Assembly (NCBI GenBank): GCA_964494085.1
Contig: CAZBQJ010000002.1
Coordinates: 186,001-250,000 of the forward strand
Length of the DNA: 64,000 bases
Direction: 5' to 3'
DNA from: CAZBQJ01 sp964494085
Lineage (GTDB): Bacteria > Patescibacteriota > Gracilibacteria > UBA1369
The notes under the pieces are model-generated. The model saw nothing but the letters and a program-made list of their open reading frames with translations. It did no database searches and was not told the DNA's origin. The position numbers and the translations under genes were made by a program. Position 1 is the stretch's first letter. Every line of letters begins with the position of its first letter. Shown here piece by piece: positions 44,701 to 51,925 of the stretch.

Positions 44701-44935
44701 AATTATTCATCAGTTGGCTAAAGGTAATCCTAAACGGTGCATTGACAGACATTTCTCTGGTCCCTCCCTTGAGTAGATAACCTTGAACCACGGGGGCCGG
44801 TATCAATGGGTAGGTCGCCACTCCAGCCAAAACCAGAATCAGCAAGATCACAAAAGCCGTCATCCAGCCTTTGAAACGACGATCTGACCAAAGAGAGAAA
44901 CCTTTATCTGTCTTCGTTTCCTTGTTTTTTTTCAT
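38750..44935 (-). CDS. Bacterial alpha-2-macroglobulin
   Basis: 2061 residues from ATG 44935. One N-terminal membrane anchor (about 25-45), then SbsA/Ig-like and MG domains, a Gly-rich possible bait segment (KGGGGGALAKRGEF), the A2M domain and the thioester motif YGCTEQ near residue 1567 in a complement-like alpha-barrel (TED), ending in a receptor-like domain. Traps attacking proteases by conformational change and thioester coupling. Bacterial A2Ms usually pair with PBP1C; here a PBP1C-like gene lies 4 kb away (48841). Preceded by dnaJ-like gene, 30 bases apart, same strand. Protects a cell envelope or is used at contact with another cell; the latter is inference. Confidence 0.92.
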   Translation of the reverse strand: MKKNKETKTDKGFSLWSDRRFKGWMTAFVILLILVLAGVATYPLIPAPVVQGYLLKGGTREMSVNAPFRITFSQLMNNSSVEKNFKITPALEGSFSWEGNTLNFAPTDQIKIGETYQITIGTGAKGIFQKSLESEYSEFYQIVAAPKVVLMTPNAGSSDVPADAKINIMFDRPLGGLTTLSAGRDKFPEIRLEPAVNGRFKWLGTSALQFIPDRLNKATSYTLTVPKGTAVTDGGYTEEEFSQSFETERPLVLSMLSTDAQNDSDFSPKSALKVTFNQAVDLGSAGEMIKLQRIEKDKTVEESVRVRYFNQNDWKAEQDRSNQLMEMNQLDDVKVETDTKAVDLPKPEIPDQAELAQSLIIESSTGLQPESKYVLLIKSGLKGMKGPLTTVEDRSFSFNVAGALKILSSDYLPEGQDNRLANPIFKFSNPLNLHSFQNKVNVSPTNKNDDGTVIVPDANIYESSNSLRIGYDFKPATDYVVTIAEGIQDIFGNIAAEPVVIKFRTGNYKPSFNLEKGTDISIVDGSKAAAFYLKSVNIDKAEIKLKKLSNDDFANMYADGYINYNDLSVPRGESEWVGEMPVKLELNQRGHTLMDLDQLNGSKLLPGFYYLEVSAPNVTTTRCLYDWQTDHPGCQEAPKVEKTLLVISRSALAVKYSAEQMMIWATDLQNGEPINNMDITVFDSAKKHTLKAVTNINGIAKIDLPKNPDGNYLDYLVFGAKDNDQTFTHTTWSDGVAPWNFNIDYQNVTPQYYMYLYTDRPIYRPGQAVFFKGILRQEKDYKFQLPESKKMAVTVFDSEGNQIYQQELGLSANGTIEGNLQLGQNISSGDYQIVAKLIDQKGPEWLNNFDASFKVYEYRKPDYKLDLTPDKKDYINGQTASVKVEVGYFFGAPLADAEVKWTLKGQDYYYILPEELANKLAGSWFSFAEEGYFCYWGCQSGSEVISQGTGKTDAKGVATISLPFNLNDKKISQIYTLEATVTNANNQSVSNRVDMAVHKGEFYLGVRSQDYLVSKDQPAKIQVLAVSTEGKTMPGKTLQVSSYERTWNTVKRKSVDGDYYFENNYDDKLLETKNVTTDGDGLGSVEFNLKQGGDFKIEATAKDSRGNQVKSSTSVYVSSGDFVNWGSENNDQIELVTDKMEYKVGDTAKILIKSPYRNVYALVTYEKDQVLDQKVIKLDSNSQTIEVPITERFQPNAFVSVVIVKGNAYDAGLGVPADGGVDERQVASFKVGYASLQVNTENKRLNIAVNSDKARYAPGETVKLQVKSTDFSGKAVAADLSIAVVDESVLSLTNSVTADLLNVFYRKRMLGVSFAETLTKALSRINVQVEAGMKGGGGGALAKRGEFKDTAFYQADLFTDESGNGSVEFKLPDNLTSWQVMAVGISDDTKSTQALVGSGKYSFVVNKDILIRPVLPRFMTSGDEMQISAIVHNYTADTQNVKVTLQADGLELKSPADQNIVVKSGTDQKVNWEIRVGNTENAKIEFIAVANGGERGDSVEFNLPVHQSSFPETVAVGKVLDGEEKQLEKVWLPSGLDLSKGRLQISIAATLAGTLNEGLKYLISYPYGCTEQIASSILPNLALKQLIDTGKFQTKDLPAATMDKNVNAGLQQLYKNQQPNGGFGLWLNSQSNAYLTAYMVDTLYQAKLAGYAVDKAVMDKALGYLHNYVYGKANVSEDPKFTANNKAFVLYVMSEVGQGDLALNNNLYDQKDLLRVVSKAYLAMSLQTLNAQKPDQGITGKITELKKDLENAAEQTPRGATITEKDLDYSLFDTNTRTTAVVLRTLNRIQPDNPLIPKIVSGLLMGKKGGHFETTQETAVSLLALIEYLKTSNELSPAFEAQIGLNGEQILDANFTSSNVFEVKKQQIVLKDLLPNNLDNELSFQKIGTGKMYADLDLQYYLPIDQQKAENEGIDVVQEYYSIDDTRMEHPLHSVKVGQNLHGHLTIITPEDRHYLMVEDFLPAGLEGIDFNLNTAEQGLQKEEKGCYYADCSSWYFQHSEIKDDRLMYFADFLPKGVYELDYYVRATSVGKFADLPTLAQETYYPEVFGRTAGKLLEITE

Positions 44936-44964
44936 ATTTTTATTACAGCTAATAAACTTTGAAA

Positions 44965-45906
44965 CTATTTCCAAAATCCCTTTCCCTTATCCAGACCAAG
45001 GCCTGATTCTTTGGCCAATTCCTGGTATAAAGTTTTTTCCTTTTTGGAAAGTTTGGAGGGAATAATCACGTTGATTTTCACAAAATGATCGCCTTTTTCT
45101 TCGCTGTGTAATTTCTTTACTCCATAACCCTTCAGTTTGAAGACCTTTCCCGGTTGTGTTCCTGCGGGAATTTTCACTTTCACTTCGCCCTGGAGAGTCT
45201 TTACCTTTATTTCTCCTCCTAAAATTGCCATCAAATTACTGACTCCTTCATTACTATGGACATCATAATTGTTTCTTACCCAATCTTTATGCGGAGTGAT
45301 CCTAATATGTACATACAAATCCCCGCTGGGCCCACCATTGACCCCGGGTTCACCTTTTCCGGACAATCTGACTACTGAATCATTATCCACGCCCGCCGGT
45401 ATCTTTACTTTAATATTCTCAGAACTCTTTTCCCCGCCCCGCCCCGGCCTGGTAATCATCAATTCTTTTTCAGATCCAAAAGCGGCTTCCTCAAAAGTCA
45501 CCCTTAGTTCAAATTCCAGATTTCTACCTTTGCGAGGGCCGTTACTGCGGCCTCCAAAACCACTGAAAAAGGCTTCGAAAATGTCGGAAAAGCCTTGTCC
45601 ATCGAAATTCGACTGGAATCCATTAAAGTCAAATCCTCCGGCACCATATCCGCCACCTCCGAACCCGCTTCCTCCGCCGGCAAAATTGGCCCCCGCTTCT
45701 CCAAATTGGTCGTAAGCGGCTTTTTTCTGTGGATCACTGAGCGTTTCGTAAGCCTTGTTTATCTCTTTAAATTTTTCCTCGGCGGTTTTGTCGCCCTTAT
45801 GTTTGTCCGGGTGCCATTCCATCGCCAGCTTGCGGTAAGCCCGTTTAAAGTCAGCTTCTACAGCATCTTTCTGCACTCCCAAGATTTCATAATAGTCTCT
45901 AGCCAT
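44965..45906 (-). CDS. DnaJ-family chaperone lacking the zinc finger (CbpA-like)
   Basis: 313 residues: J-domain (1-70) with the HPD motif in EWHPDKHKG, a Gly/Phe-rich stretch (about 73-120), then the C-terminal peptide-binding domains (PAGVDNDSVVRLSGKGEPG, VKIPAGTQPGKVFKLKGYGV). Where DnaJ has four CxxCxGxG repeats the sequence reads TRPGRGGEKSS with no cysteine, so it is a type II protein. Activates DnaK. DnaK and GrpE are not in the window. Confidence 0.93.
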   Translation of the reverse strand: MARDYYEILGVQKDAVEADFKRAYRKLAMEWHPDKHKGDKTAEEKFKEINKAYETLSDPQKKAAYDQFGEAGANFAGGGSGFGGGGYGAGGFDFNGFQSNFDGQGFSDIFEAFFSGFGGRSNGPRKGRNLEFELRVTFEEAAFGSEKELMITRPGRGGEKSSENIKVKIPAGVDNDSVVRLSGKGEPGVNGGPSGDLYVHIRITPHKDWVRNNYDVHSNEGVSNLMAILGGEIKVKTLQGEVKVKIPAGTQPGKVFKLKGYGVKKLHSEEKGDHFVKINVIIPSKLSKKEKTLYQELAKESGLGLDKGKGFWK

Positions 45907-46060
45907 TTATTTACTAACAGCTGTTAAAGTTTATTCCAAAAAGATTCTGGCACTAAATTTAACAGATTGCTAATTACATAACAAGATCAGTAGAAATTTT
46001 CTTGTAATTATTCCCAACTTATTGCACAATCAGCACCACTAGGTAATATTATCTGTCTTT

Positions 46061-46136
46061 GCGACCATAGCTCAGTTGGTAGAGCGCCTCGTTGACGTCG
46101 AGGAGGTCAGAGGTTCGAATCCTCTTGGTCGCACCA
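46061..46136 (+). tRNA. tRNA-Val (GAC)
   Basis: Standard 76-base cloverleaf including CCA. Acceptor GCGACCA/TGGTCGC, anticodon GAC in CTCGTTGACGTCGAG, T-loop TTCGAAT. It heads a pair with tRNA-Glu, 20 bases apart. Confidence 0.95.
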
Positions 46137-46156
46137 GTAAGAACCTTTGGCCGTGC

Positions 46157-46231
46157 GGTCCTATCGTCTAACGGTTAGGACGTCGCCTTCTCAAGGCGAA
46201 AATCGGAGTTCGATTCTCCGTAGGACTACCA
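46157..46231 (+). tRNA. tRNA-Glu (CTC)
   Basis: 75 bases including CCA. Acceptor GGTCCTA pairs with TAGGACT (first pair G-T), anticodon CTC in GCCTTCTCAAGGC, T-loop TTCGATT. CTC, rather than the more usual TTC, reads GAG only, so another tRNA-Glu should exist elsewhere. Confidence 0.93.
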
Positions 46232-46250
46232 AGTTGCCCGACTAGAAGAG

Positions 46251-46278
46251 TTGACTTTATTACAAAAAGTGCTATAGA
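46251..46278 (+). promoter_or_regulatory. sigma70-type promoter before the DHH-like gene
   Basis: TTGACT (46251-46256) and TATAGA (46273-46278) with a 16-base spacer. An AAGGAGG-type ribosome binding site lies just upstream of the ATG at 46453. Confidence 0.5.
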
Positions 46279-46452
46279 TATAAATATAGATTTTCTCAAC
46301 AAATAAATAGTTAAATCTACCTATCTAATCCGTCTAAAGTAGACTGTATCTTGCTGGCAAGTTATTTGCTTAGTCTTGCCGGCAGAATAACATTTTGCTT
46401 TTTGAAAACTCGGTTGATATTTTCTTCTAAAAGAAGGAGGCGAGAAATCAAC

Positions 46453-47394
46453 ATGCCTATTAATCTGAAGATTCGGCCTGATGTTGCCTCGTGGTCGCGA
46501 GAGGAGTTCGTCCGAGAGACGCCTCCCTACTCGATCGCCCTCGACGGTATCGTCAGGGGTCCTTCCTGGTGGAACATGAAGGACAAGCGAGCCAACTTTA
46601 ACCATCATGAGGATTGCCACAGGCAATCGACTCGAGCGACCTGTGAGCAGGTCTATCTGGCCATTTTGCAGGGATTTTACAAATCTTTCCAGAATGGCGA
46701 CATCATCGAACTGAACATCTATGTCAATGACTGTGATGAGGATGTTTGTACGTCGGTTTTCCTCCTCCGCAACCGCCAGATGATCGGCAAAGGCGAAAGC
46801 AGTCGTCTGCGTCGTCTGGTCGAAACCGAAGGGAAGATCGATGCCACGGGAGGATGCTACAGGCTTTCCGTCAAAGCTCAAATCTGGGCAGAGTTTGCCT
46901 GGATTTTCGCGCCCTATCGCCGTTTCCGTTTGAGTGGAGGTCTCTTTCAAAGGGATCCGATCGCCTACAAGCAGGTGATCGATCAGGTGGGGGAACGCAT
47001 CATGGCCAATATTCAAGGTCGTGGTGAATCCATTCCTTTGACCAAGGATCTGCTTTGCTACCAACGCATTGGCGGAGGGCCCAATTGGTCCATGATCATC
47101 GAAAAGGGTGAGTACGGTCGCCAGGGCGCCATCAATGATGGTATCGAGGCTTTCGTCTCTGTTCGGGAACGCCAGGATGGGAGTTATTCCTATACTTACG
47201 GCAAAATCTCCGAATGGATCCCCTTCGATGTCACTGGCTTGATGGAGCACCTCAACCAAATCGATGGTTTGACTGGTCACTCCGATTGCCATGGCGGTTC
47301 GGACACGGTCGGTGGTTCTCCCCGAATCAGCGGCTGTAAACATAGTCCTTCAGAAATGGAGAAAATTATCAACGAGTATCAAGCTCGCAAATAA
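46453..47394 (+). CDS. GC-rich gene: DHH-like protein resembling a proteobacterial/myxobacterial family
   Basis: 313 residues, start at ATG 46453 behind a strong AGGAGG. Visible motifs: LDGIVRGP (about 31-38), FNHHEDCHR (about 49-57), a conserved YVNDCDEDVCTS segment (about 95-106), FRLSGGL (about 155) and a late GGSDTVGGSPR (about 285-295). The Asp, HH and Gly-rich end recall DHH-type phosphoesterases, but this is tentative. Composition is clearly GC-richer than the flanking genes, with an isolated promoter and a terminator-like hairpin, so it looks recently acquired. Substrate unknown. Confidence 0.6.
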   Translation: MPINLKIRPDVASWSREEFVRETPPYSIALDGIVRGPSWWNMKDKRANFNHHEDCHRQSTRATCEQVYLAILQGFYKSFQNGDIIELNIYVNDCDEDVCTSVFLLRNRQMIGKGESSRLRRLVETEGKIDATGGCYRLSVKAQIWAEFAWIFAPYRRFRLSGGLFQRDPIAYKQVIDQVGERIMANIQGRGESIPLTKDLLCYQRIGGGPNWSMIIEKGEYGRQGAINDGIEAFVSVRERQDGSYSYTYGKISEWIPFDVTGLMEHLNQIDGLTGHSDCHGGSDTVGGSPRISGCKHSPSEMEKIINEYQARK

Positions 47395-47396
47395 AT

Positions 47397-47441
47397 AGAG
47401 GCTGGTCAACGCTCCTTAACCGGAAAAACGTGCCAGCCTCT
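47397..47441 (+). terminator. Terminator-like hairpin after the DHH-like gene
   Basis: AGAGGCTGG (47397-47405) pairs with CCAGCCTCT (47433-47441) three bases after the stop, with a 27-base loop. T-run is short. Confidence 0.6.
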
Positions 47442-47508
47442 TCAACATTTGCTCTTTTTATCAAGCAAACATATAATGGGCCTGCTAAAGAAATAAACAT
47501 AAAAGGTC

Positions 47509-48084
47509 ATGGACCTAAAATTATCCTGGGATTTATTCATCATCGTTTTCTTTGCCATCGTTACGGCATACAGTTTTATTATTGGCCGGGAGGATACTTT
47601 GAAAATCATTATCGGCACTTATGTCGCTACTCTTTCCGCTGATGGTTTTGGCAATCTCTTTGAAAAGTTTGTTGGCCAAACCAGTTTTTTTACCAAACTG
47701 ATCAAGTTTCTGGGCCTGGAAGGCGGTCCGACAGAACTGACCGGAATTTTCAAGATACTTCTCTTTATTACAGTCATAGTATTACTGACAATCTTTGGAG
47801 ATTATGAAGTCCAGGAGGCTCCGGAACAGAATTCTTTTATAAAAATCCTCATCCTTTCTACTTTAGCCATACTCAGCGGTGGATTGATACTCAGTACAGT
47901 TATTGTTTTCGCCAATGGCGGAAGTCTGATCAGTGGCACTTCGGCCATTTCTGATACTTTCAAAAATGTTTACGATCAATCCCGCTTGGTCAGAGGGCTT
48001 CTCGACTGGCATGACGTCTGGTTTGCCCTGCCCGGATTACTGTTTGTAGGCATCAGTATTATCCAAAAAAATAAATCTTCTTGA
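47509..48084 (+). CDS. Membrane protein, 191 aa, unknown function
   Basis: About five hydrophobic segments (from WDLFIIVFFAIVTAYSFIIG, GTYVATLSADGFG, IFKILLFITVIVLLTIFG, ILILSTLAILSGGLIL and DVWFALPGLLFVGIS). No catalytic motif. A short acidic cytoplasmic loop (DYEVQEAPEQN) lies in the middle. It sits between the DHH-like gene and tRNA-Lys; no partner is evident. Confidence 0.6.
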   Translation: MDLKLSWDLFIIVFFAIVTAYSFIIGREDTLKIIIGTYVATLSADGFGNLFEKFVGQTSFFTKLIKFLGLEGGPTELTGIFKILLFITVIVLLTIFGDYEVQEAPEQNSFIKILILSTLAILSGGLILSTVIVFANGGSLISGTSAISDTFKNVYDQSRLVRGLLDWHDVWFALPGLLFVGISIIQKNKSS

Positions 48085-48144
48085 TTTGTGTAAATTTCGT
48101 AAGTAAAATTGCGCGCGTTAGGTAAACGTGTTTTTGAAATTGAT

Positions 48145-48220
48145 GGGTCAGTAGCTCAGCTGGTAGAGCAGCGCCCTTTTAAGGCGATGGTCCCCGGTTC
48201 AATCCCGGGCTGACCCACCA
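48145..48220 (+). tRNA. tRNA-Lys (TTT)
   Basis: 76 bases including CCA. Acceptor GGGTCAG/CTGACCC, anticodon loop CTTTTAA with TTT, T-loop TTCAATC. The outermost anticodon-stem pair is a mismatch (G-A). Confidence 0.93.
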
Positions 48221-48384
48221 AATGGAATAAATTGAAGATTTTTTAAACTGAGTCCGACTTAATTCACACTTGATCGTCAAGGTGTTTTTGAACTGTTTAC
48301 TTGATTATCCACTTTCTTTAATTAATATAATGACACAGCTTGTTTCCTAGAGAAACTGCCAAGACCATTTAACTAGTCAAACCC

Positions 48385-48822
48385 ATGGCCGAAACCTTGT
48401 ATACTATTCAAGAGGCTGCAGAAGCAGCAAACAAATCAGTACAAACTATTCGCAGGGCGCTCAAGTCAAAAAAGCTCGTCGGCAAAAAACAAAAAACTCC
48501 CCAAGGATTTAATTATCTGATCGGCGAAGAATCATTATTCAGTTTTTATAAAGTCGAAAGACCCCATGGAAAAGTCAAAGGGGCTAATTTGAGCTCAGCC
48601 GAGCAAACTTCTCTGGTGACCGAGTTCGCCTCCAAAGAAGAGGTTCTAGATCAAAAAAAAGTACTCGACCGTTTGGTTGACGAAAATCGTAAGGACAAAG
48701 ATACTTTTATGCGCTTCGTAAAGGTCTTCCAGGAGCGTTTCACTTCTCTGGAAAGTCAGGTAAAACTCCTAGAAGAACCCGGCAAGAAAAAACGCTGGTT
48801 TGAATTCTGGAAGAAAGTCTAG
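48385..48822 (+). CDS. Helix-turn-helix protein with coiled-coil tail
   Basis: 145 residues. The first 55 form an HTH of the MerR/excisionase kind (YTIQEAAEAANKSVQTIRRAL, then a wing KKQKTPQGFNYLI); the remainder is a helical, charged coiled coil ending in KKKRWFEFWKK. No effector domain. It lies 18 bases upstream of the PBP1C-like gene and may be co-transcribed with it. DNA target unknown. Confidence 0.7.
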   Translation: MAETLYTIQEAAEAANKSVQTIRRALKSKKLVGKKQKTPQGFNYLIGEESLFSFYKVERPHGKVKGANLSSAEQTSLVTEFASKEEVLDQKKVLDRLVDENRKDKDTFMRFVKVFQERFTSLESQVKLLEEPGKKKRWFEFWKKV

Positions 48823-48840
48823 TAGCAACCGGCTCTAAAA

Positions 48841-51300
48841 ATGTCCAAAACCGATCAAAGACCGTTGTTGAAAATTTTCCTCATAATTTTGGCCGGTCTT
48901 TTTTTTATGGTGTTGGCGGGTTATGTTTACATTGCTTATCTTCTGCCGGTCCCCGAGACGCTTTTACTCAATCCTCGTCATCTTTCCACCAAAATATTTG
49001 ATCGTCAGGGGACTTTGTTGTATGAAATCCTCAGTCCTGCGGCAGGGCGCAAAACCTATGCCAAGCTATCCGATCTTCCCCCGCTGTTCATCAAGGCTAC
49101 TGTAGTCAGTGAAGATCAGGAATTCTATCAACATTCGGGAGTTGATTTGGGGGCTATGGGTCGGGCACTTTTTTTTAATTCGATCAATCAAAAAATCACT
49201 AGTGGTGCCAGTACCATCACTCAGCAACTGGTGCGTAATTTACTGGGAACCAATCGCGATCGGAACCTTTCTGAAAAACTCTTGGAGGCGGTCTACTCAA
49301 TTCGCCTCAGCCACCTCTACTCCAAAGACCAGGTACTGGAGCAATATCTGAATACGGTCTATTTCGGCAATCTGGCCTATGGCGTGGCTGAGGCTTCACA
49401 AAATTACTTTGGCAAGGATTTAGCCAACCTCGATTTGGCGGAAATCAGCATCTTGGCCGGTCTGCCACAATCTCCCGCCAACTATAATCCCTTGGTAAAT
49501 TTGCCCAAGGCCAAAAAACGCCAGCAATATGTCCTGAATCGCCTGGTCGAAGCAGGGGAGATCGCTCAATCCGAAGCCGATCAGGCCGCTCAGGAAACTC
49601 TCCATTTCGCCAGTGGCAAAACCTCCATCGAAGCTCCTCATTTCGTCCATCATATTCTGGCGGAGTTGGAGGACCGCTATGGTCAGGATTTCGTTTATAG
49701 TGGGATTTCCGTTACCACCACCCTCGATTTGAATCTCCAAAAGAAAGCTCAACAAATCGTTGATTTCCAACTCGACAAGATCAAAGACAAGCATGTCACC
49801 AATGCCGCCGTTCTGGCGGCGGAACCGGACACCGGCCAAATCCGTGTTTGGCTGGGCAGCAAAGATTATTTCGATGACCGGATCGCCGGTCAGGTAGATC
49901 TGATCACTTCGCTCCGTCAGCCCGGTTCCGCCCTCAAACCATTTCTCTATTTACTGGCTCTCCAAAAGGGCTACACCTTGGCCTCAATTCTGGAGGATCT
50001 CCCTCTCAAAATAAAAACTCCCCAGGGAGTTTACGCCCCTCTCAATTACGATTTGGATTTTCACGGACCGGTGCGGGTCAAAGAAGCGTTGGCCAATTCT
50101 TTCAATATTCCCGCTGTCCGTCTGCAGGAGAAACTGGGTACCGCTAACTTCCTCAACTTTCTCCGCCGCCTGGGCTTGGATAGTCTGGATCAACCGGCCG
50201 AATATTATGGGGATTCGCTGACCCTGGGCGGCGGAGAAATCCGTTTGGTTGACCTGGCCAACGCTTACTTAACTCTAGCGAATTACGGCCAAAAGAAGCC
50301 GTTTTCCGACCTACTTTTGATCACAGGTTCCAGCGGTAAAACGATTTATCGATGGGCTCCTCCGGCCGGACAAAATATTCTTGGACCGGCCGCCCGTCAA
50401 CTGTCTTACTTGATTATCAGTGCCATCAGCGATCCTCAGGCCCGTTTGAAAAGTTTTGGTCAGGGCAATGTTTTGGAGCTTTCCATACCGGCAGCAGCCA
50501 AGACCGGCACTACCAGGAATTTCAAAGACAATTGGACTTTTGGTTTTTCTACCAATCTTTTGACGGCGGTTTGGGTGGGCAATGCCGACGCTACACCCAT
50601 GCAAAACATCTCCGGAATCGATGGAGCCGGACCGATTTGGCATGATTTCATGGAATATTTTCATAAATATCAGCATGCCAACCTCGGCAAGTCTTCTGTC
50701 TTCCGTATCCCGCAGGGCTTGAAGCAAATCTCCATTTGTGTCATTTCCGGACTTCTCCCCGGAGAAAATTGCCGGGCCAATTTGGAAGAATGGTTTCTCG
50801 TCGGAACAGAGCCACAAACAGTCGATAACTTTTGGCAAAAATTCACTTGTCCGGATGGTCCCAGATATTTCATCGTTTATCCTTATCCTTACCACAGTTG
50901 GGCCAATGAGCATGGTTACAAACCAAATCCTTCCTGTCAGCAAATCTCCTTTTCCACTACCACCAATGAACAACCGGACAATCCATTGGAATTGATTTCT
51001 CCTCTGGCCGGTGACGCTTTTCAAATAAACTCCAATATCCCCTTGGAAAGCCAGAAAATCCCGATCAGTCTGGTCTTGCATCCATTTACACCGGCTGATG
51101 CGCCGGCTGTGATTAGCCATCTCCAGCTAATGATCAACGATCAAGTGATCGAAACCCGGTATCTAAGCGACTTTACCGCCCCTCTGGAAATCCATTCGAA
51201 ATGGTTACCCAAAGTCGGAGCACATACCCTGAAAATCACCGTTTACTCTTCCGACAGCCAAATCATCACTTCCGAGAGCCTAAATTTCCTGGTTAGCTGA
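48841..51300 (+). CDS. pbpC: Penicillin-binding protein 1C-like bifunctional enzyme
   Basis: 819 residues. N-terminal membrane anchor (about 10-32); GT51 glycosyltransferase domain with the catalytic Glu in SEDQEFYQHSGVD (about 88-100) and STITQQLVRNLL; transpeptidase domain with the nucleophile in PGSALKPF (Ser about 363), SFN (about 420) and KTGTT (about 556-560); a C-terminal BiPBP_C-like domain (about 720-819). The GNADATP and DGAGPIW features are PBP1C-like. It polymerises and crosslinks glycan outside the membrane. PBP1C is the usual companion of bacterial A2M, which is found in this window at 38750-44935. Confidence 0.9.
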   Translation: MSKTDQRPLLKIFLIILAGLFFMVLAGYVYIAYLLPVPETLLLNPRHLSTKIFDRQGTLLYEILSPAAGRKTYAKLSDLPPLFIKATVVSEDQEFYQHSGVDLGAMGRALFFNSINQKITSGASTITQQLVRNLLGTNRDRNLSEKLLEAVYSIRLSHLYSKDQVLEQYLNTVYFGNLAYGVAEASQNYFGKDLANLDLAEISILAGLPQSPANYNPLVNLPKAKKRQQYVLNRLVEAGEIAQSEADQAAQETLHFASGKTSIEAPHFVHHILAELEDRYGQDFVYSGISVTTTLDLNLQKKAQQIVDFQLDKIKDKHVTNAAVLAAEPDTGQIRVWLGSKDYFDDRIAGQVDLITSLRQPGSALKPFLYLLALQKGYTLASILEDLPLKIKTPQGVYAPLNYDLDFHGPVRVKEALANSFNIPAVRLQEKLGTANFLNFLRRLGLDSLDQPAEYYGDSLTLGGGEIRLVDLANAYLTLANYGQKKPFSDLLLITGSSGKTIYRWAPPAGQNILGPAARQLSYLIISAISDPQARLKSFGQGNVLELSIPAAAKTGTTRNFKDNWTFGFSTNLLTAVWVGNADATPMQNISGIDGAGPIWHDFMEYFHKYQHANLGKSSVFRIPQGLKQISICVISGLLPGENCRANLEEWFLVGTEPQTVDNFWQKFTCPDGPRYFIVYPYPYHSWANEHGYKPNPSCQQISFSTTTNEQPDNPLELISPLAGDAFQINSNIPLESQKIPISLVLHPFTPADAPAVISHLQLMINDQVIETRYLSDFTAPLEIHSKWLPKVGAHTLKITVYSSDSQIITSESLNFLVS

Positions 51301-51925
51301 ATCGTCAAAAACAGTAGTAGTATAATAATTGTCCGCCTTGTCACCTGTATTATTGAAACGAATGGGTCCTACGAAAGTTAATATTAGTGCTTGCCAGTGA
51401 GCGAAACACAAAAAACAGCTGGAAATCAGTCAGAACTGGCTTAATTGACATCAAAACAACCCTCAAGTAAATTTCCCCAGCAACTAATCCGCAACAGATT
51501 TAGCGTTTAAGTAGTGAGTTCTAAGGTCCTCACCCTTTAGAAAATATTCTTAAGCGCTGAGTACAGCTGAAACGGTTGATCCCTGAGTACGTTGAAAAAT
51601 AGCGGGTAATCGGATCGGATAAATTATCGATCAGATTGCAGCAGGTGCATCGTTGGGTTTCCCCCCGGGAACAAACTTCATGATGGCACGGCAAGGGTTT
51701 ACTGGATTAATGGCCTGTCTAAAAGGTCCGGTCTGCTTTCGGGCGGAACATCTAGGCTAATCCTGACAATGTTCCCCATCAAATTGGCCATCCGGCCAAA
51801 TCTTTCAAAGTTTATCTCTAAACTTCAGATCCGCTTTTACTCAAGTAAAAAAGGCGGTCACAATTGTATGCGACAGATCTATTCTTCGTGTACGCAGGTA
51901 TTTATCTATATATTTATTTCTAATT
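51301..51925 (+). other. 625-base non-coding leader of the S-layer gene
   Basis: No convincing reading frame on either strand. TATAAT occurs at 51319-51324, right after the pbpC stop, and an inverted repeat TTGGCC-N4-GGCCAA at 51784-51799. Several further GC-rich segments (from about 51650 to 51760) could fold. I checked it for conserved pieces of RNase P RNA (GAGGAAAGTCC), tmRNA and rRNA and recognise none. A long structured 5' UTR that stabilises the mRNA, as in other S-layer genes, is the most economical explanation; an independent ncRNA is possible. Confidence 0.45.

Noticed and set aside
51301..51925. RNase P RNA, tmRNA or 6S RNA in the S-layer leader
   Set aside because: The conserved cores and tRNA-like ends of these RNAs are not present.
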